From Alteromonas gracilis (GTDB lineage: Bacteria > Pseudomonadota > Gammaproteobacteria > Enterobacterales > Alteromonadaceae): DNA of 64,000 nucleotides. The stretch spans positions 186,001 through 250,000 of the forward strand of contig NZ_PVNO01000025.1 of the NCBI RefSeq assembly GCF_002993325.1, given 5' to 3'. Positions 1-8,820 of this stretch are shown here, piece by piece. The notes under the pieces are model-generated. The model was given only the letters and a program-made list of their open reading frames with translations. It was not told the origin of the DNA and did not search any database. The position numbers were made by a program, and so were the translations under genes. Each line of letters begins with the position of its first letter. Within the stretch, counting starts at the first letter, position 1.

Positions 1-1014
1 TGTGTATTACCTGCGGGTCTTGGTCAATCACCAGCTCGTCAAGCATCATTGGGAGCCGGGCTTCCGCTTAGCGCTGGCGTAACAACCATAAATAAAGTGT
101 GTGGTTCAGGTTTGAAAGCAGTAATGATGGCGCATGACCTGATCAAAGCGGGCAGCGCTACAGCGGTCGTAGCCGGTGGTATGGAAAGCATGAGCAATGC
201 ACCATACATGTTGCCTAAAGCAAGAACGGGGTATCGAATGGGTCATGGTCAAGTGCTCGATCACATGATGCTTGACGGTCTCGAAAATGCCTACGACGGT
301 AAAGCGATGGGATGTTTTGCACAGGATACCGCAGATGAAGAAAATATCTCTCGTGGGGAGATGGATGAGTTTGCACTAAGCTCACTCTCTAAAGCTAACG
401 AAGCTATAAATAGAGGTACTTTTTCTGACGAAATTGTTCCAGTTACGGTCTCTTCACGCAAAGGTGATAGCGTTATCGATACCGATGAAGGCCCAGGCTC
501 GGCGCGTCCTGAAAAAATTCCTACGCTTAGACCAGCATTTAAAAAAGACGGAACGGTAACGGCTGCAAACTCTAGCTCAATATCTGATGGTGCTGCCGCT
601 CTTGTTGTTATGAGTGAGAGTAAAGCGAAAGAGTTAGGCTTAGCCCCGCTTGCGAGAGTCGTTGCACATGCAACACACAGCATTGAACCTGAAAACTTTA
701 CTGTTGCCCCTGTTGGAGCAATGGAAAAGGTACTAGATAAAGCGGGCTGGGAAAAAGAGGACGTTGATCTCTTTGAGATTAATGAAGCGTTTGCCATGGT
801 TACTATGCTGGCGATCAAAAAGCTAGGCCTTGACGAAAGCAAGGTGAATGTAAAAGGCGGGGCATGTGCGTTAGGTCATCCAATTGGTGCATCAGGTGCG
901 CGCATTCTTGTTACGCTTCTTCACGCTTTAAAGCAAAAAAATGCCAAAAAAGGTATCGCATCTCTATGCATTGGCGGAGGCGAGGGTGTTGCCCTTGCTG
1001 TTGAAATGCTATAG
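1..1014 (+). CDS. Acetyl-CoA C-acetyltransferase (thiolase), 3' part
   Basis: The reading frame is open from the first base, so the 5' end lies outside the window. The visible part is a thiolase, which condenses or cleaves acyl-CoA and acetyl-CoA in the cytoplasm. The nucleophilic Cys is in CGSGLK (codon at 100-102). Further family marks are NEAFA, the active-site His in GHPIGASG, and the second catalytic Cys in CIGGGEG close to the C-terminus. It resembles the biosynthetic/degradative acetoacetyl-CoA thiolase group more than the long-chain FadA type, but the substrate cannot be fixed from the sequence. A hairpin terminator follows about 35 bases after the stop. The internal ATG at 49 is not the true start, because conserved thiolase sequence precedes it. 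Confidence 0.93.
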   Translation, partial: CVLPAGLGQSPARQASLGAGLPLSAGVTTINKVCGSGLKAVMMAHDLIKAGSATAVVAGGMESMSNAPYMLPKARTGYRMGHGQVLDHMMLDGLENAYDGKAMGCFAQDTADEENISRGEMDEFALSSLSKANEAINRGTFSDEIVPVTVSSRKGDSVIDTDEGPGSARPEKIPTLRPAFKKDGTVTAANSSSISDGAAALVVMSESKAKELGLAPLARVVAHATHSIEPENFTVAPVGAMEKVLDKAGWEKEDVDLFEINEAFAMVTMLAIKKLGLDESKVNVKGGACALGHPIGASGARILVTLLHALKQKNAKKGIASLCIGGGEGVALAVEML

Positions 1015-1049
1015 CTCGAACTTGGCTTACATGAAAAACATTTAATAGT

Positions 1050-1085
1050 AGAGTGCCGCTGTTTTTGCGGCGCTCTGTGTTTTAA
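1050..1085 (+). terminator. Terminator after thiolase
   Basis: A 10-bp stem (1050-1059 with 1067-1076, one G-T position) with a T-rich loop is followed by a short T-rich tail. It sits between the thiolase stop and the next gene. Confidence 0.7.
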
Positions 1086-1105
1086 TAAGAGAAAAATTAT
1101 AAATC

Positions 1106-2341
1106 ATGAAGAATTTAGCCAAAACGTCTAAGCATTGCGGGCTTGTTATTGCGCTTTGCCTTTTCCAAAAGTTTGCCACAGCTCTACCGCAGTTATCACA
1201 GAATCAAGCCATGTTTACGCAATCTAACGCGAACGTTGTTAATCGCACAAATGCTTCTTCTCTTACCGTTTCACAAACACTATTAGCAATGTCGATTAAT
1301 AATGACACCCATCGCACGGTTTCAGACCGTTTATTCAGTCATGGCAGAAATGACGAATCCGCGAAGCTTTCTAACGTTGCATATCAACCAAAAACAGACA
1401 TTGCTCCGCCAACTATTTCTAAAAAAGACACCCACGATAAAACTGGCATTAACGAAGACACCCACGCAAAAAGTCTCAAAGTTGATAGCGACAATAAAGA
1501 AGACACCCACACAAAAAGCCTCAATGGTAATAGCGAAGAAAAAGCGGCCGTTCAGAGCGAAAAGCTAACGCAAGTGCCCTATGCTGCGTTGGGTGTCTTG
1601 CCAATGCGAGAGCATGATGAGCAGTTTAGCTATGGCGCAGAAGCCTTACAGCGTGTTTATGTTTGGCATGGGCGTAATGGGCTAGATACAAGCTTAAGCG
1701 GGAAAGCAATGGTGTTTGTGCATGGAGGCTGTTGGCTTAATGCTTATGGCTACGAACATGCGAAAGGTTTATACAGCGCGTTGGCGAATTTAGGGATGGG
1801 TGTCTATGTAATAGAATACCGGCGTGTAGGCGATGAAGGAGGTGGCTGGCCCGGAAGCCTTAATGATGTAGTTAATGCAATAAATATTTCACTTGAGCGT
1901 ATTACGCTACAAGGTGATTATTCAGAAACGTTCATTGCGGGCCATTCAGCGGGTGGCCATCTTGCCTTGCTCGCGACACAACAAATGCCACAGCAGTTAG
2001 CACGCTATGGAGTGAAACAAGTCATTGGCTTGGCGGCAATAACGGATATCCGCTCATATGCCCTTGGCACGAATAGCTGTCAAACTGCAACAGAGTCGTT
2101 TATGAAAACTACGCCTGCTGAAAATCCAGACGCGTATAATAACGCCTCGCCGAACGCTACGCTTATTCACACTCCGGTTGTATTGCTACAAGGTGATGCT
2201 GATAGCATTGTGCCAGTGCAGCACGCTACAATGGCGGGAGCAGAAAAGCGCATAATAAATAATGGCGGCCATTTTGACTGGCTGCACCCTGAATCCACGT
2301 CTTTTGATGCTTTACTTGAGGTTATTGGTGAACATGATTAA
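1106..2341 (+). CDS. Exported alpha/beta hydrolase, arylformamidase-like
   Basis: The 411-residue protein starts with a signal peptide (hydrophobic core about residues 12-26, likely cut after ATA). A low-complexity linker follows, to about residue 150, carrying DTH-containing repeats (KKDTH, NEDTH, KEDTH). The alpha/beta-hydrolase domain comes next: HGGCW oxyanion motif at His206, GHSAG with nucleophile Ser281, acid at Asp364 or Asp366, and His389 in GGHFDW. The HGGxW motif plus a kynureninase gene that starts inside the last codons (8-base overlap) suggests kynurenine formamidase. That enzyme is normally cytoplasmic, however, and the signal peptide and linker do not fit it. A secreted esterase/lipase is the alternative. 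The gene holds six copies of the octamer GACACCCA, four in the coding direction and two inverted. Confidence 0.75.
   Translation: MKNLAKTSKHCGLVIALCLFQKFATALPQLSQNQAMFTQSNANVVNRTNASSLTVSQTLLAMSINNDTHRTVSDRLFSHGRNDESAKLSNVAYQPKTDIAPPTISKKDTHDKTGINEDTHAKSLKVDSDNKEDTHTKSLNGNSEEKAAVQSEKLTQVPYAALGVLPMREHDEQFSYGAEALQRVYVWHGRNGLDTSLSGKAMVFVHGGCWLNAYGYEHAKGLYSALANLGMGVYVIEYRRVGDEGGGWPGSLNDVVNAINISLERITLQGDYSETFIAGHSAGGHLALLATQQMPQQLARYGVKQVIGLAAITDIRSYALGTNSCQTATESFMKTTPAENPDAYNNASPNATLIHTPVVLLQGDADSIVPVQHATMAGAEKRIINNGGHFDWLHPESTSFDALLEVIGEHD
1304..1804. repeat. Cluster of six GACACCCA octamers
   Basis: Exact GACACCCA occurs at 1304-1311, 1427-1434, 1457-1464 and 1502-1509. The reverse complement occurs at 1590-1597 and 1797-1804. 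The forward copies encode Asp-Thr-His; the inverted ones fall in other codon phases and encode different residues (around LGVL and MGVY). The conservation is therefore at DNA level, not only a peptide repeat. Confidence 0.8.
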
Positions 2342-3569
2342 CAAGGTTTTTTCCGCAGAGCAGCTTGATAATAAAGATCCGCTAGCGCTAAAAGTGGAAG
2401 CATTTTCTCTGCCAGATGACACCATCTATCTTGATGGCAATTCGCTTGGTCCATTACCTAAGTCAGCCGAAGCGCGAGCAAGTGAAGTGGTGAAACAGCA
2501 GTGGGGGCAGGACCTTATTACAAGTTGGAATAAGCATCAGTGGATTTCTTTGCCGCAGCTTGTCGGTGATAAGATTGGTAATTTGGTTGGTGCAAAGAAC
2601 GGTCAGGTTATTTGCTGTGACTCAATTTCTATTAATTTATTTAAAGTACTGAGCGCTGCGCTAAAAATGCGCCCTGGGCGAAAGGTCATTGCCACTACGC
2701 GGGGTAACTTTCCAACTGATATTTACATGGTTCAAGGGTTACTCGAACTGTTAGGCGATGAATACAGCGTGCGCTATATCGATGAATCAAACATTGGCGC
2801 TCAGCTATCTGATGACATTGCAGTACTCATGCTCACCCAGGTAAATTTTAGAACTGGCCTTAAACTAGACATGCAAAGCATCACAGCGTTAGCGCACGAT
2901 AAGAACATTTTAACGCTATGGGATCTCGCCCATAGTGCTGGTGCGTTTCCAGTTTGTCTCGACGACTGTGACGTTGATTTTGCGGTAGGGTGCACCTACA
3001 AGTATCTGAACGGTGGTCCAGGCGCCCCTGCATTTATTTACGTTGCTGAGCGCCACCAAGCACAGTACAAGCAGCCTTTGTCAGGCTGGATGGGACATAG
3101 CGCGCCTTTTTCATTTTCTCCAGATTACGCACCAGATAGCACGGTAAAGCAGAATTTGTGTGGAACGCCAGGTGTTATTGGGATGAGTATTTTAGATGCG
3201 GCTTTAGATGTGTTTGACGGTGTCTCTCTCAAGGCTATCGATGAAAAATCAAAGAAGCTTCAGGCTTTTTTCATTGCAGAGGCAAAAAGGGCTGGCGTGT
3301 TAGACTATTTCAGCCTGGTTAGCCCGCCAATTGATGTAAGAGGGAGTCAACTAGCCCTTGCTCATGACGAGGCATACGCGATTTGCCAAGCGTGGATAGC
3401 AGAGGGCGTTATTGCCGATTTTAGAGCGCCTAATATATTACGTATCGGGTTTGCTCCGCTTTACCTTAGCTTCACTAATGTAGAAAAAGCTGTACAAACG
3501 CTTAGCGACATCATGGTCGAAAAACGGTACGAAAATGCTACTTTCCAACAAAGACAGAGTGTTACCTGA
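2334..3569 (+). CDS. kynU: Kynureninase
   Basis: Kynureninase (411 aa) is a PLP enzyme that splits kynurenine to anthranilate and alanine, or 3-hydroxykynurenine to 3-hydroxyanthranilate, in tryptophan catabolism. The fold-type I signature is clear: LDGNSLG near the N-terminus, FPTDIYMVQG, the PLP-binding Asp in WDLAHSAGAFPV, and the Schiff-base Lys223 in YKYLNGGPG. I chose the ATG at 2334 because it gives the family's N-terminus and overlaps the upstream stop by eight bases, which suggests translational coupling. The open frame extends further upstream, but only as a shadow of the hydrolase. No tryptophan 2,3-dioxygenase gene is in the window, so the pathway's first step must be elsewhere. 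Confidence 0.93.
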   Translation: MINKVFSAEQLDNKDPLALKVEAFSLPDDTIYLDGNSLGPLPKSAEARASEVVKQQWGQDLITSWNKHQWISLPQLVGDKIGNLVGAKNGQVICCDSISINLFKVLSAALKMRPGRKVIATTRGNFPTDIYMVQGLLELLGDEYSVRYIDESNIGAQLSDDIAVLMLTQVNFRTGLKLDMQSITALAHDKNILTLWDLAHSAGAFPVCLDDCDVDFAVGCTYKYLNGGPGAPAFIYVAERHQAQYKQPLSGWMGHSAPFSFSPDYAPDSTVKQNLCGTPGVIGMSILDAALDVFDGVSLKAIDEKSKKLQAFFIAEAKRAGVLDYFSLVSPPIDVRGSQLALAHDEAYAICQAWIAEGVIADFRAPNILRIGFAPLYLSFTNVEKAVQTLSDIMVEKRYENATFQQRQSVT

Positions 3570-3683
3570 GCGATTAAACAAGTTCGTCCGCTATTTAATT
3601 GCAATTTAAGCGATTACGCTTAATACTTCGCGTTTGTCATTGTTTTTAGTCAATATTTGGGTGTTTGGTTGAAAAAAATAGAA

Positions 3684-5105
3684 ATGCGTTTTTGGGTCTG
3701 TATTGTCTTCTTAGGAGCAAGCTTTTTTAGTGAGCTTCTATATGCTGCACCCGAAGATCAAATTTCATCCACGTCTCCCGAAGAAGTTACCTACTGCATC
3801 GACCCAAACTGGGCACCTTACGAAGCAATAAGAAACGGAATTCATGTGGGTATTTCGGCACAGTACATGAATTTAATTGCCGATATTACTGGCTTGAAAT
3901 TCACGCTAGTTAAAACCGACAGTTGGCAGCAAAGCTTGGAGTATGTTCAACGAGGGGAGTGTCAGCTTATTCCTATGCTGAATACTTCTGACTATCGAAA
4001 ACAGTTCTTAGATTTTAGTATTCCCTATTTTGAAGCACCTAATGTACTCGTGGCAAAGGCCGGAACGCCTATGCTCCAGGGATATTCAGGTGTTGGAAAT
4101 CGCACTGTTGGTATTGTTCAAGGTTACAGGCAGGTCGAATACATTTCTCGCCATTATCCGGGGCTACGTTTAAAGCTTATTCCGTCGGAAGAGGAAGGCT
4201 TAAAGCAGCTCGAAAACGACGAATTTGATGTCATGGTTGGCTCATTAATGAGCGTTAATATGCACATTAATAATTTGAAATTAGAGGACTTAAATATCGT
4301 TGGTTATGCAGAGCCATTCGACTCTTTGGCCTTTGGTGTCAATAAGTCCTACGGCCATTTGGTCGAAAAGTTAAACTATGCTATCGAGCGTATTCCTGAG
4401 TCGCGGAAAGTAGAAATATATAAACAATGGAACAATGTTCAAATTCGCTACAGCCGCAATTATTCAGTGATGATACTGACTACTGTTATTGTGCTAATAA
4501 GCTTGCTTTGGCTGATATCACGAAATCGCCATGTGGGTGGCTACAAACGGATAATAAGTCAGAAAAACGAAGAAATATCGGCACTACAGGCGACCTTACT
4601 GGAGAAAAACAGAACGTTGGGCTTTCTCACCGCTCACGACACGATCACCGGGTTGTATAATCGGAACCACATGATTCAACGGGCGGAGGAAGAAATTTCT
4701 CGTTTCAATCGTTTCCACACCACTGCTTCACTCATCATTCTAGAGTTAACGCCATTCCAAGATGGTGACCTTCCCCTTGACGCATCGACGCGAGAAGATA
4801 CGCTGAAAGTAGTCGCTACTCACTGTTTGAATACAGTAAGGGAAGTGGACGTGGTATCTCGTTTTAACGGGGAACAATTTATCATCCTTTGCCCGCAAAC
4901 CGAGCTAGACGCAGCGAAAATTCTTGCAGATAGGTTGCTTGCATGTCTTATGGGACATTATCTGCTAAGTGAAAACTTTAACGTAGCCATTGGAATGTCG
5001 CAGCTTAAAGAGTCTGAGGAATTTCCCGAATGGATGGAACGCACTGTTAAAGCGCTGTACCAATCGAAACGACAGGGTTTTGGAAGCGTAAGTGTAGCGC
5101 AATAA
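3684..5105 (+). CDS. Periplasmic binding-protein sensor with degenerate GGDEF domain
   Basis: The order is a signal peptide, a periplasmic SBP_bac_3-type solute-binding domain (about residues 30-245), one transmembrane helix (about 260-280), a short coiled coil and a C-terminal GGDEF domain (about 315-470). The active-site motif is NGEQF (residues 395-399) instead of GG(D/E)EF, so cyclase activity is doubtful. The inhibitory RxxD site (REVD, 386-389) is intact, which would let the domain bind c-di-GMP. The periplasmic part looks like amino-acid-binding proteins, so a small ligand is likely sensed. The start is uncertain: in-frame TTG codons at 3657 and 3669 would add nine or five residues, and no clear ribosome-binding site decides. 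Confidence 0.85.
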   Translation: MRFWVCIVFLGASFFSELLYAAPEDQISSTSPEEVTYCIDPNWAPYEAIRNGIHVGISAQYMNLIADITGLKFTLVKTDSWQQSLEYVQRGECQLIPMLNTSDYRKQFLDFSIPYFEAPNVLVAKAGTPMLQGYSGVGNRTVGIVQGYRQVEYISRHYPGLRLKLIPSEEEGLKQLENDEFDVMVGSLMSVNMHINNLKLEDLNIVGYAEPFDSLAFGVNKSYGHLVEKLNYAIERIPESRKVEIYKQWNNVQIRYSRNYSVMILTTVIVLISLLWLISRNRHVGGYKRIISQKNEEISALQATLLEKNRTLGFLTAHDTITGLYNRNHMIQRAEEEISRFNRFHTTASLIILELTPFQDGDLPLDASTREDTLKVVATHCLNTVREVDVVSRFNGEQFIILCPQTELDAAKILADRLLACLMGHYLLSENFNVAIGMSQLKESEEFPEWMERTVKALYQSKRQGFGSVSVAQ

Positions 5106-5263
5106 AACTATGTGCTCGCTGCATGATTTATCCCAGACATTTAAGGCGAGCTGTTAGCAATACTACGCTCAGTAGTTGTTTAATTGCATCTAACCCCACG
5201 CTTTACAGTCAATGATAACCATGGGCTGCCAAGCGTATTAATCGCGTTAGGCAGCACGCCAAG

Positions 5264-6919
5264 TTAGATAATAGGTTCATAGTGCCATTGGTGAGCGTCG
5301 TAGTGGATTTGTGCGCGATCATACTCTCGCTCAGACCGCCAGTTTCTATTGTTTAGCTTAGCTGACACGCCCGGATATAGACGTTTGTTGGCGATAAGCT
5401 TTATATCAGACTGATAGGTTTCTTTTGCCGTTTTGACCTCGTTGGCTTTATTCTCTAACCACTCAAGCAATGCACTTTCGTTATTAAACAGCTCGATTGC
5501 TTCAGCGGCTTTACGCTGAAGTTCTTTGGGGATTTTTTTACTCTGGATAAGGGTTATTTTTTCTTTATGCTTTAAGTTGTTTTCACGAATCTGACGCAGC
5601 AGTTCATCTAACGAGTCTTTTCGTTCTAGTAACTGGTTAAAACCAGGGCTAAAGTCTACTTTTAACGTACTGCCAGACACAGCGCCAAGTGTACCCGCTT
5701 CAACCCTGCTTTGGCTTATAATGTCGCAGGCAAAAAGGTTGCCCATAGGTTTGTCGATTTGACCAACAATAACACCACCGCCGCAGCGCAGACGACTGTA
5801 CGCAAGCTGCCTACCTACTGTTATGTTCCCACTACACTGAACATCAATACCTTGACCGTGCTGTACGTGAATACTGCCGGCTGCAACTAATTTGCATTGA
5901 TATTCACCCTGGGTATCGTTAACTTTGCCCATGGCGCCTTCGGTAATGATAATGTCGCCCCCAGCTTCAATATGCGCTGACTCAACAAAACCATTTATGG
6001 TTACGTCACCTGCCGCTTTAATCTGCATTTTTTCAGTGACATCGCCGTTCACTAATACTGCGCCTTCGTAATTAACGTGGCCAGTACCTACATTCACGCC
6101 ATTACAAATAAAGGTGTCATCGATGTTCATTATCTGATCGCGATACTTAGGCATACCAGAAATAGATGACATAAGAAGGTTGGCGTCGCTGTCTGAAACT
6201 ACGGTGCCGCTTCCCATTTTAAAGTCAACCCACTCGCCAGATACGGCGGGAAGCTTATTGCCTCTTACGTCAAAACCTGAGCGACCTTTCGTGGGTTCAG
6301 TACGCCTTAAAACAGGCGTATTAACTTTGACACAAATAACTTCACCCAAGTTACGCATATCAACGCGCTCGCCATCATTGGTTTGAGGTTTGAGTACACG
6401 CTCTAACGCATTAGGAACCAGTGGAATAAATTTGGAGTTTTTGCCATTCCGCGGGGGAAGGCCCTTCGCTACCGTTTCTTCAAGCACAGTACCAGGCTGA
6501 GATTGCTTAGCTGAATTGAGCATAGCGGTTATGGTTTTCGTACTTAAGCCACGAACAACTCTGTTTTTAACGGCTAACGATTTAACTGTGCTTAGTGACG
6601 GAAGTTTACCGCCGTAGGGAGTAGTGAGGATCAGGTTAGCCTTCATGCCATCTTCTGGCACTCTGAACTCTATCTCTGCGTTTTTGCGCTCACCAATTCG
6701 CTCTTGAACGATAGTGCCATCACCGGTTTTAAAATAGTGATTTGCAGTGTCACAGGCTGTTTTTAACGCTTTTTCTGAAACATAAAGTCGTTTTGTTTCG
6801 CCGGTATCTAGCAGCTGTCTTATTTCTCTTATGTCCACTTCTGACGTAAATTCAGAAGGGTTAAGCATCAGGTTAATATAGGTTCTAGATTTATCGAAAC
6901 TTATTGTTACGCCGTTCAT
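5264..6919 (-). CDS. FapA/DUF342 family protein
   Basis: This 551-aa protein belongs to the FapA (formerly DUF342) family. The N-terminal part is alpha/beta. A central glycine-rich repeat region follows (about 230-420), with recurring short turns such as AGGDIIITEGAMG and GNITVGRQL, typical of a right-handed beta-helix. The C-terminal 110 residues are charged and likely coiled coil. Family members in Vibrio and other gammaproteobacteria are linked to polar flagella, surface structures and signalling, but the biochemical role is unsettled. It stands alone, with no flagellar genes nearby. The start ATG ends at 6919. I see no signal peptide, so it is probably cytoplasmic. Confidence 0.85.
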   Translation of the reverse strand: MNGVTISFDKSRTYINLMLNPSEFTSEVDIREIRQLLDTGETKRLYVSEKALKTACDTANHYFKTGDGTIVQERIGERKNAEIEFRVPEDGMKANLILTTPYGGKLPSLSTVKSLAVKNRVVRGLSTKTITAMLNSAKQSQPGTVLEETVAKGLPPRNGKNSKFIPLVPNALERVLKPQTNDGERVDMRNLGEVICVKVNTPVLRRTEPTKGRSGFDVRGNKLPAVSGEWVDFKMGSGTVVSDSDANLLMSSISGMPKYRDQIMNIDDTFICNGVNVGTGHVNYEGAVLVNGDVTEKMQIKAAGDVTINGFVESAHIEAGGDIIITEGAMGKVNDTQGEYQCKLVAAGSIHVQHGQGIDVQCSGNITVGRQLAYSRLRCGGGVIVGQIDKPMGNLFACDIISQSRVEAGTLGAVSGSTLKVDFSPGFNQLLERKDSLDELLRQIRENNLKHKEKITLIQSKKIPKELQRKAAEAIELFNNESALLEWLENKANEVKTAKETYQSDIKLIANKRLYPGVSAKLNNRNWRSEREYDRAQIHYDAHQWHYEPII

Positions 6920-7044
6920 GACATCGTTATTCCCTTGCGCACGTGAATTATTGTTATCGGCAGCATAAACGCATTCCTTGACCTTGTTCGAAGGTTGCCG
7001 TTCTTCTCTGAGTTTCTCTAATTTATGATGTTATAAAACCTCCG

Positions 7045-8475
7045 TCAAAGGTTTTCGGCGTATTGGTAAAGCGCACGCAAAATGGCTTGTTTATCTGGAT
7101 TGTCGCTGTGCTCCTGAGCGAGAGACTCAAGTTTCATCATGTAAGATTCTAAAGTTATTGAGCCATGAAACGCCGGATCAGTAAGACGTGCTTGACGGTG
7201 GTATTGCCATTTTGTCATCTCATCGGCTGTCAAAGTATTAGGGTAGTTTCGCGCTCGATAGCGAAACAACAGCTTCTTCAATCCCTGATGTTGAGTTTTG
7301 TCACTGAACGTCGCCAGCTCTTCTGGCTCAGCGTCAATAACGCTCTCACACCAGCGGCGTTCCTCGTCGTTTAAAAAGCCGCCGCTGTATAGCGCATGGT
7401 CAATATCTTGTTCGCTCTCGTGTTGCTCGCTTTCGTACAAGGCTACAAGTTTGCTAGCTAATTCTGGTGTAGTGGCTAATTTTTTATAGTTCTCTAGGCA
7501 ACGCTCTCTGTTCAACTCTAGACGTTCTGCATTGTCTTCTGTCATCGCTTTTGCAGTCGTAATGAAAGGCGAGCGGTTCACGTGAATGAGTTTAATGCCC
7601 GGACGCTCTCGCGGGTCGTCAAACGTATCTGAAGGTGCATAAAGCGCTTGTTTAATCTCATCTGGCGAATCGTTGATTAAGCTTTCGATATCATGAGATA
7701 AATCAACAACTATAAATGCGTTTGAATTTGTAGGGTGTTTAGCAATGGGCATCACCCAAGTACAACAACCTTGAGAAGCGGGCAGTTTTGAAGAGATGTG
7801 CAATAAGACGGAAGGTTTGCTCAAATCAATTTGCTGCATTACCGTATGTTTGTTGCGTAACGACAACGCATAGTCAAATAAGCGTGGCTGCTTTTCTTTT
7901 ATAAGCTTAGCTAGCGATATTGTGGCATGTACATCGTTTAACGCATCGTGAGCGTTGTCGTGGCCAATATTATTTGCAGCGGTTAGTGCTTCAAGTTTAA
8001 AGCTCGGTGCGCCATCTTCTCGCAGTGGCCAGTTTATTCCCTCTGGCCGTAATGCATAACACGCTCTCGCCACGTCAATAATATCCCAGCGGCTATTGCC
8101 GTTTCGCCATTCTCGTGAATACGGGTCGTAGAAGTTTCGATAAAACAAATAGCGCGACACTTCATCATCGAAACGAATACTGTTGAAACCGACGCAACAG
8201 GTATTGGGTGTAGACATCTCTTGATAAATCTTTGCAGCGAAATCCGCCTCATTTGAGCCGTCTCTTATTGTCTGTTGAGGGGTTATTCCCGTCACTAAAC
8301 ACGCTTCTGGATGAGGCAAGTAATCGTTGGCGATAGCGCTCATAATATTGATAGGCTTGCCTATAACGTTTAGGTCCATATCCGTTCTAACCGCGGCGAA
8401 TTGGCAAGGGAGATCTTTTTGTGGGCTCGTGCCAAAGGTTTCAAAGTCGTGCCACAAAAATGTAGGTGTATGCAT
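7045..8475 (-). CDS. sbcB: Exodeoxyribonuclease I
   Basis: ExoI (476 aa) degrades single-stranded DNA 3'-5' and acts in mismatch repair and in suppressing RecF-pathway defects. The DEDD exonuclease motifs are present: ExoI WHDFETFGTSP, ExoII in FNSIRFDDEVSRYLFYRNF, and ExoIII in HDALNDVHATI. The SH3-like and C-terminal helical parts follow, and the length matches the E. coli enzyme. I use the ATG at 8475; a GTG at 8481 would add two residues, and neither has a strong ribosome-binding site. A 14-base palindrome lies 34-47 bases upstream of the start. Confidence 0.96.
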   Translation of the reverse strand: MHTPTFLWHDFETFGTSPQKDLPCQFAAVRTDMDLNVIGKPINIMSAIANDYLPHPEACLVTGITPQQTIRDGSNEADFAAKIYQEMSTPNTCCVGFNSIRFDDEVSRYLFYRNFYDPYSREWRNGNSRWDIIDVARACYALRPEGINWPLREDGAPSFKLEALTAANNIGHDNAHDALNDVHATISLAKLIKEKQPRLFDYALSLRNKHTVMQQIDLSKPSVLLHISSKLPASQGCCTWVMPIAKHPTNSNAFIVVDLSHDIESLINDSPDEIKQALYAPSDTFDDPRERPGIKLIHVNRSPFITTAKAMTEDNAERLELNRERCLENYKKLATTPELASKLVALYESEQHESEQDIDHALYSGGFLNDEERRWCESVIDAEPEELATFSDKTQHQGLKKLLFRYRARNYPNTLTADEMTKWQYHRQARLTDPAFHGSITLESYMMKLESLAQEHSDNPDKQAILRALYQYAENL

Positions 8476-8481
8476 AACCAC

Positions 8482-8820
8482 CAGTGTGTTTTAAGTGAAA
8501 TATTAAAGGCAGTGTACACTGCGTAAAATACAATACCAAATGCTGACGATTATATAGCCAATTCTTTTGCAGTTTTGGTGTTAAAGAAAAGCAAACACCC
8601 TTGTCAAGCACGTTTATCTTCTCGACAGCGCTGTAAAAATTATATACGCACTCATCTTAACCATTATCTTTATCCATGAAGTGGTCTAGCTTGTCTCCTA
8701 TTATTGTGCCATGTTAATACGTCGCTATTTTCAAAACGTTATTATCATAAACGTAAGATTATCTATGCAGATTGGTATTAAAGGTAATAAATTCAGAAAC
8801 CTTTTTTAGGAGTACACACG
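8482..8820. other. Divergent intergenic region sbcB / asparaginase
   Basis: This 339-base region should hold promoters for both divergent genes. It contains the perfect palindrome at 8509-8522 near the sbcB side and a good AGGAG ribosome-binding site (8808-8812) on the other side. It is AT-rich, and I see no ORF or structured RNA. Confidence 0.6.
8509..8522. promoter_or_regulatory. Perfect 14-bp palindrome upstream of sbcB
   Basis: GCAGTGTACACTGC reads identically on both strands. Its position, 34-47 bases upstream of the sbcB start, suits a repressor operator. It does not match the LexA consensus, and I do not recognise the binding protein. Confidence 0.5.

Noticed and set aside
2262..2333. 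Upstream extension of kynureninase
   Set aside because: The in-frame extension lies entirely within the hydrolase C-terminus and does not resemble the kynureninase N-terminus.
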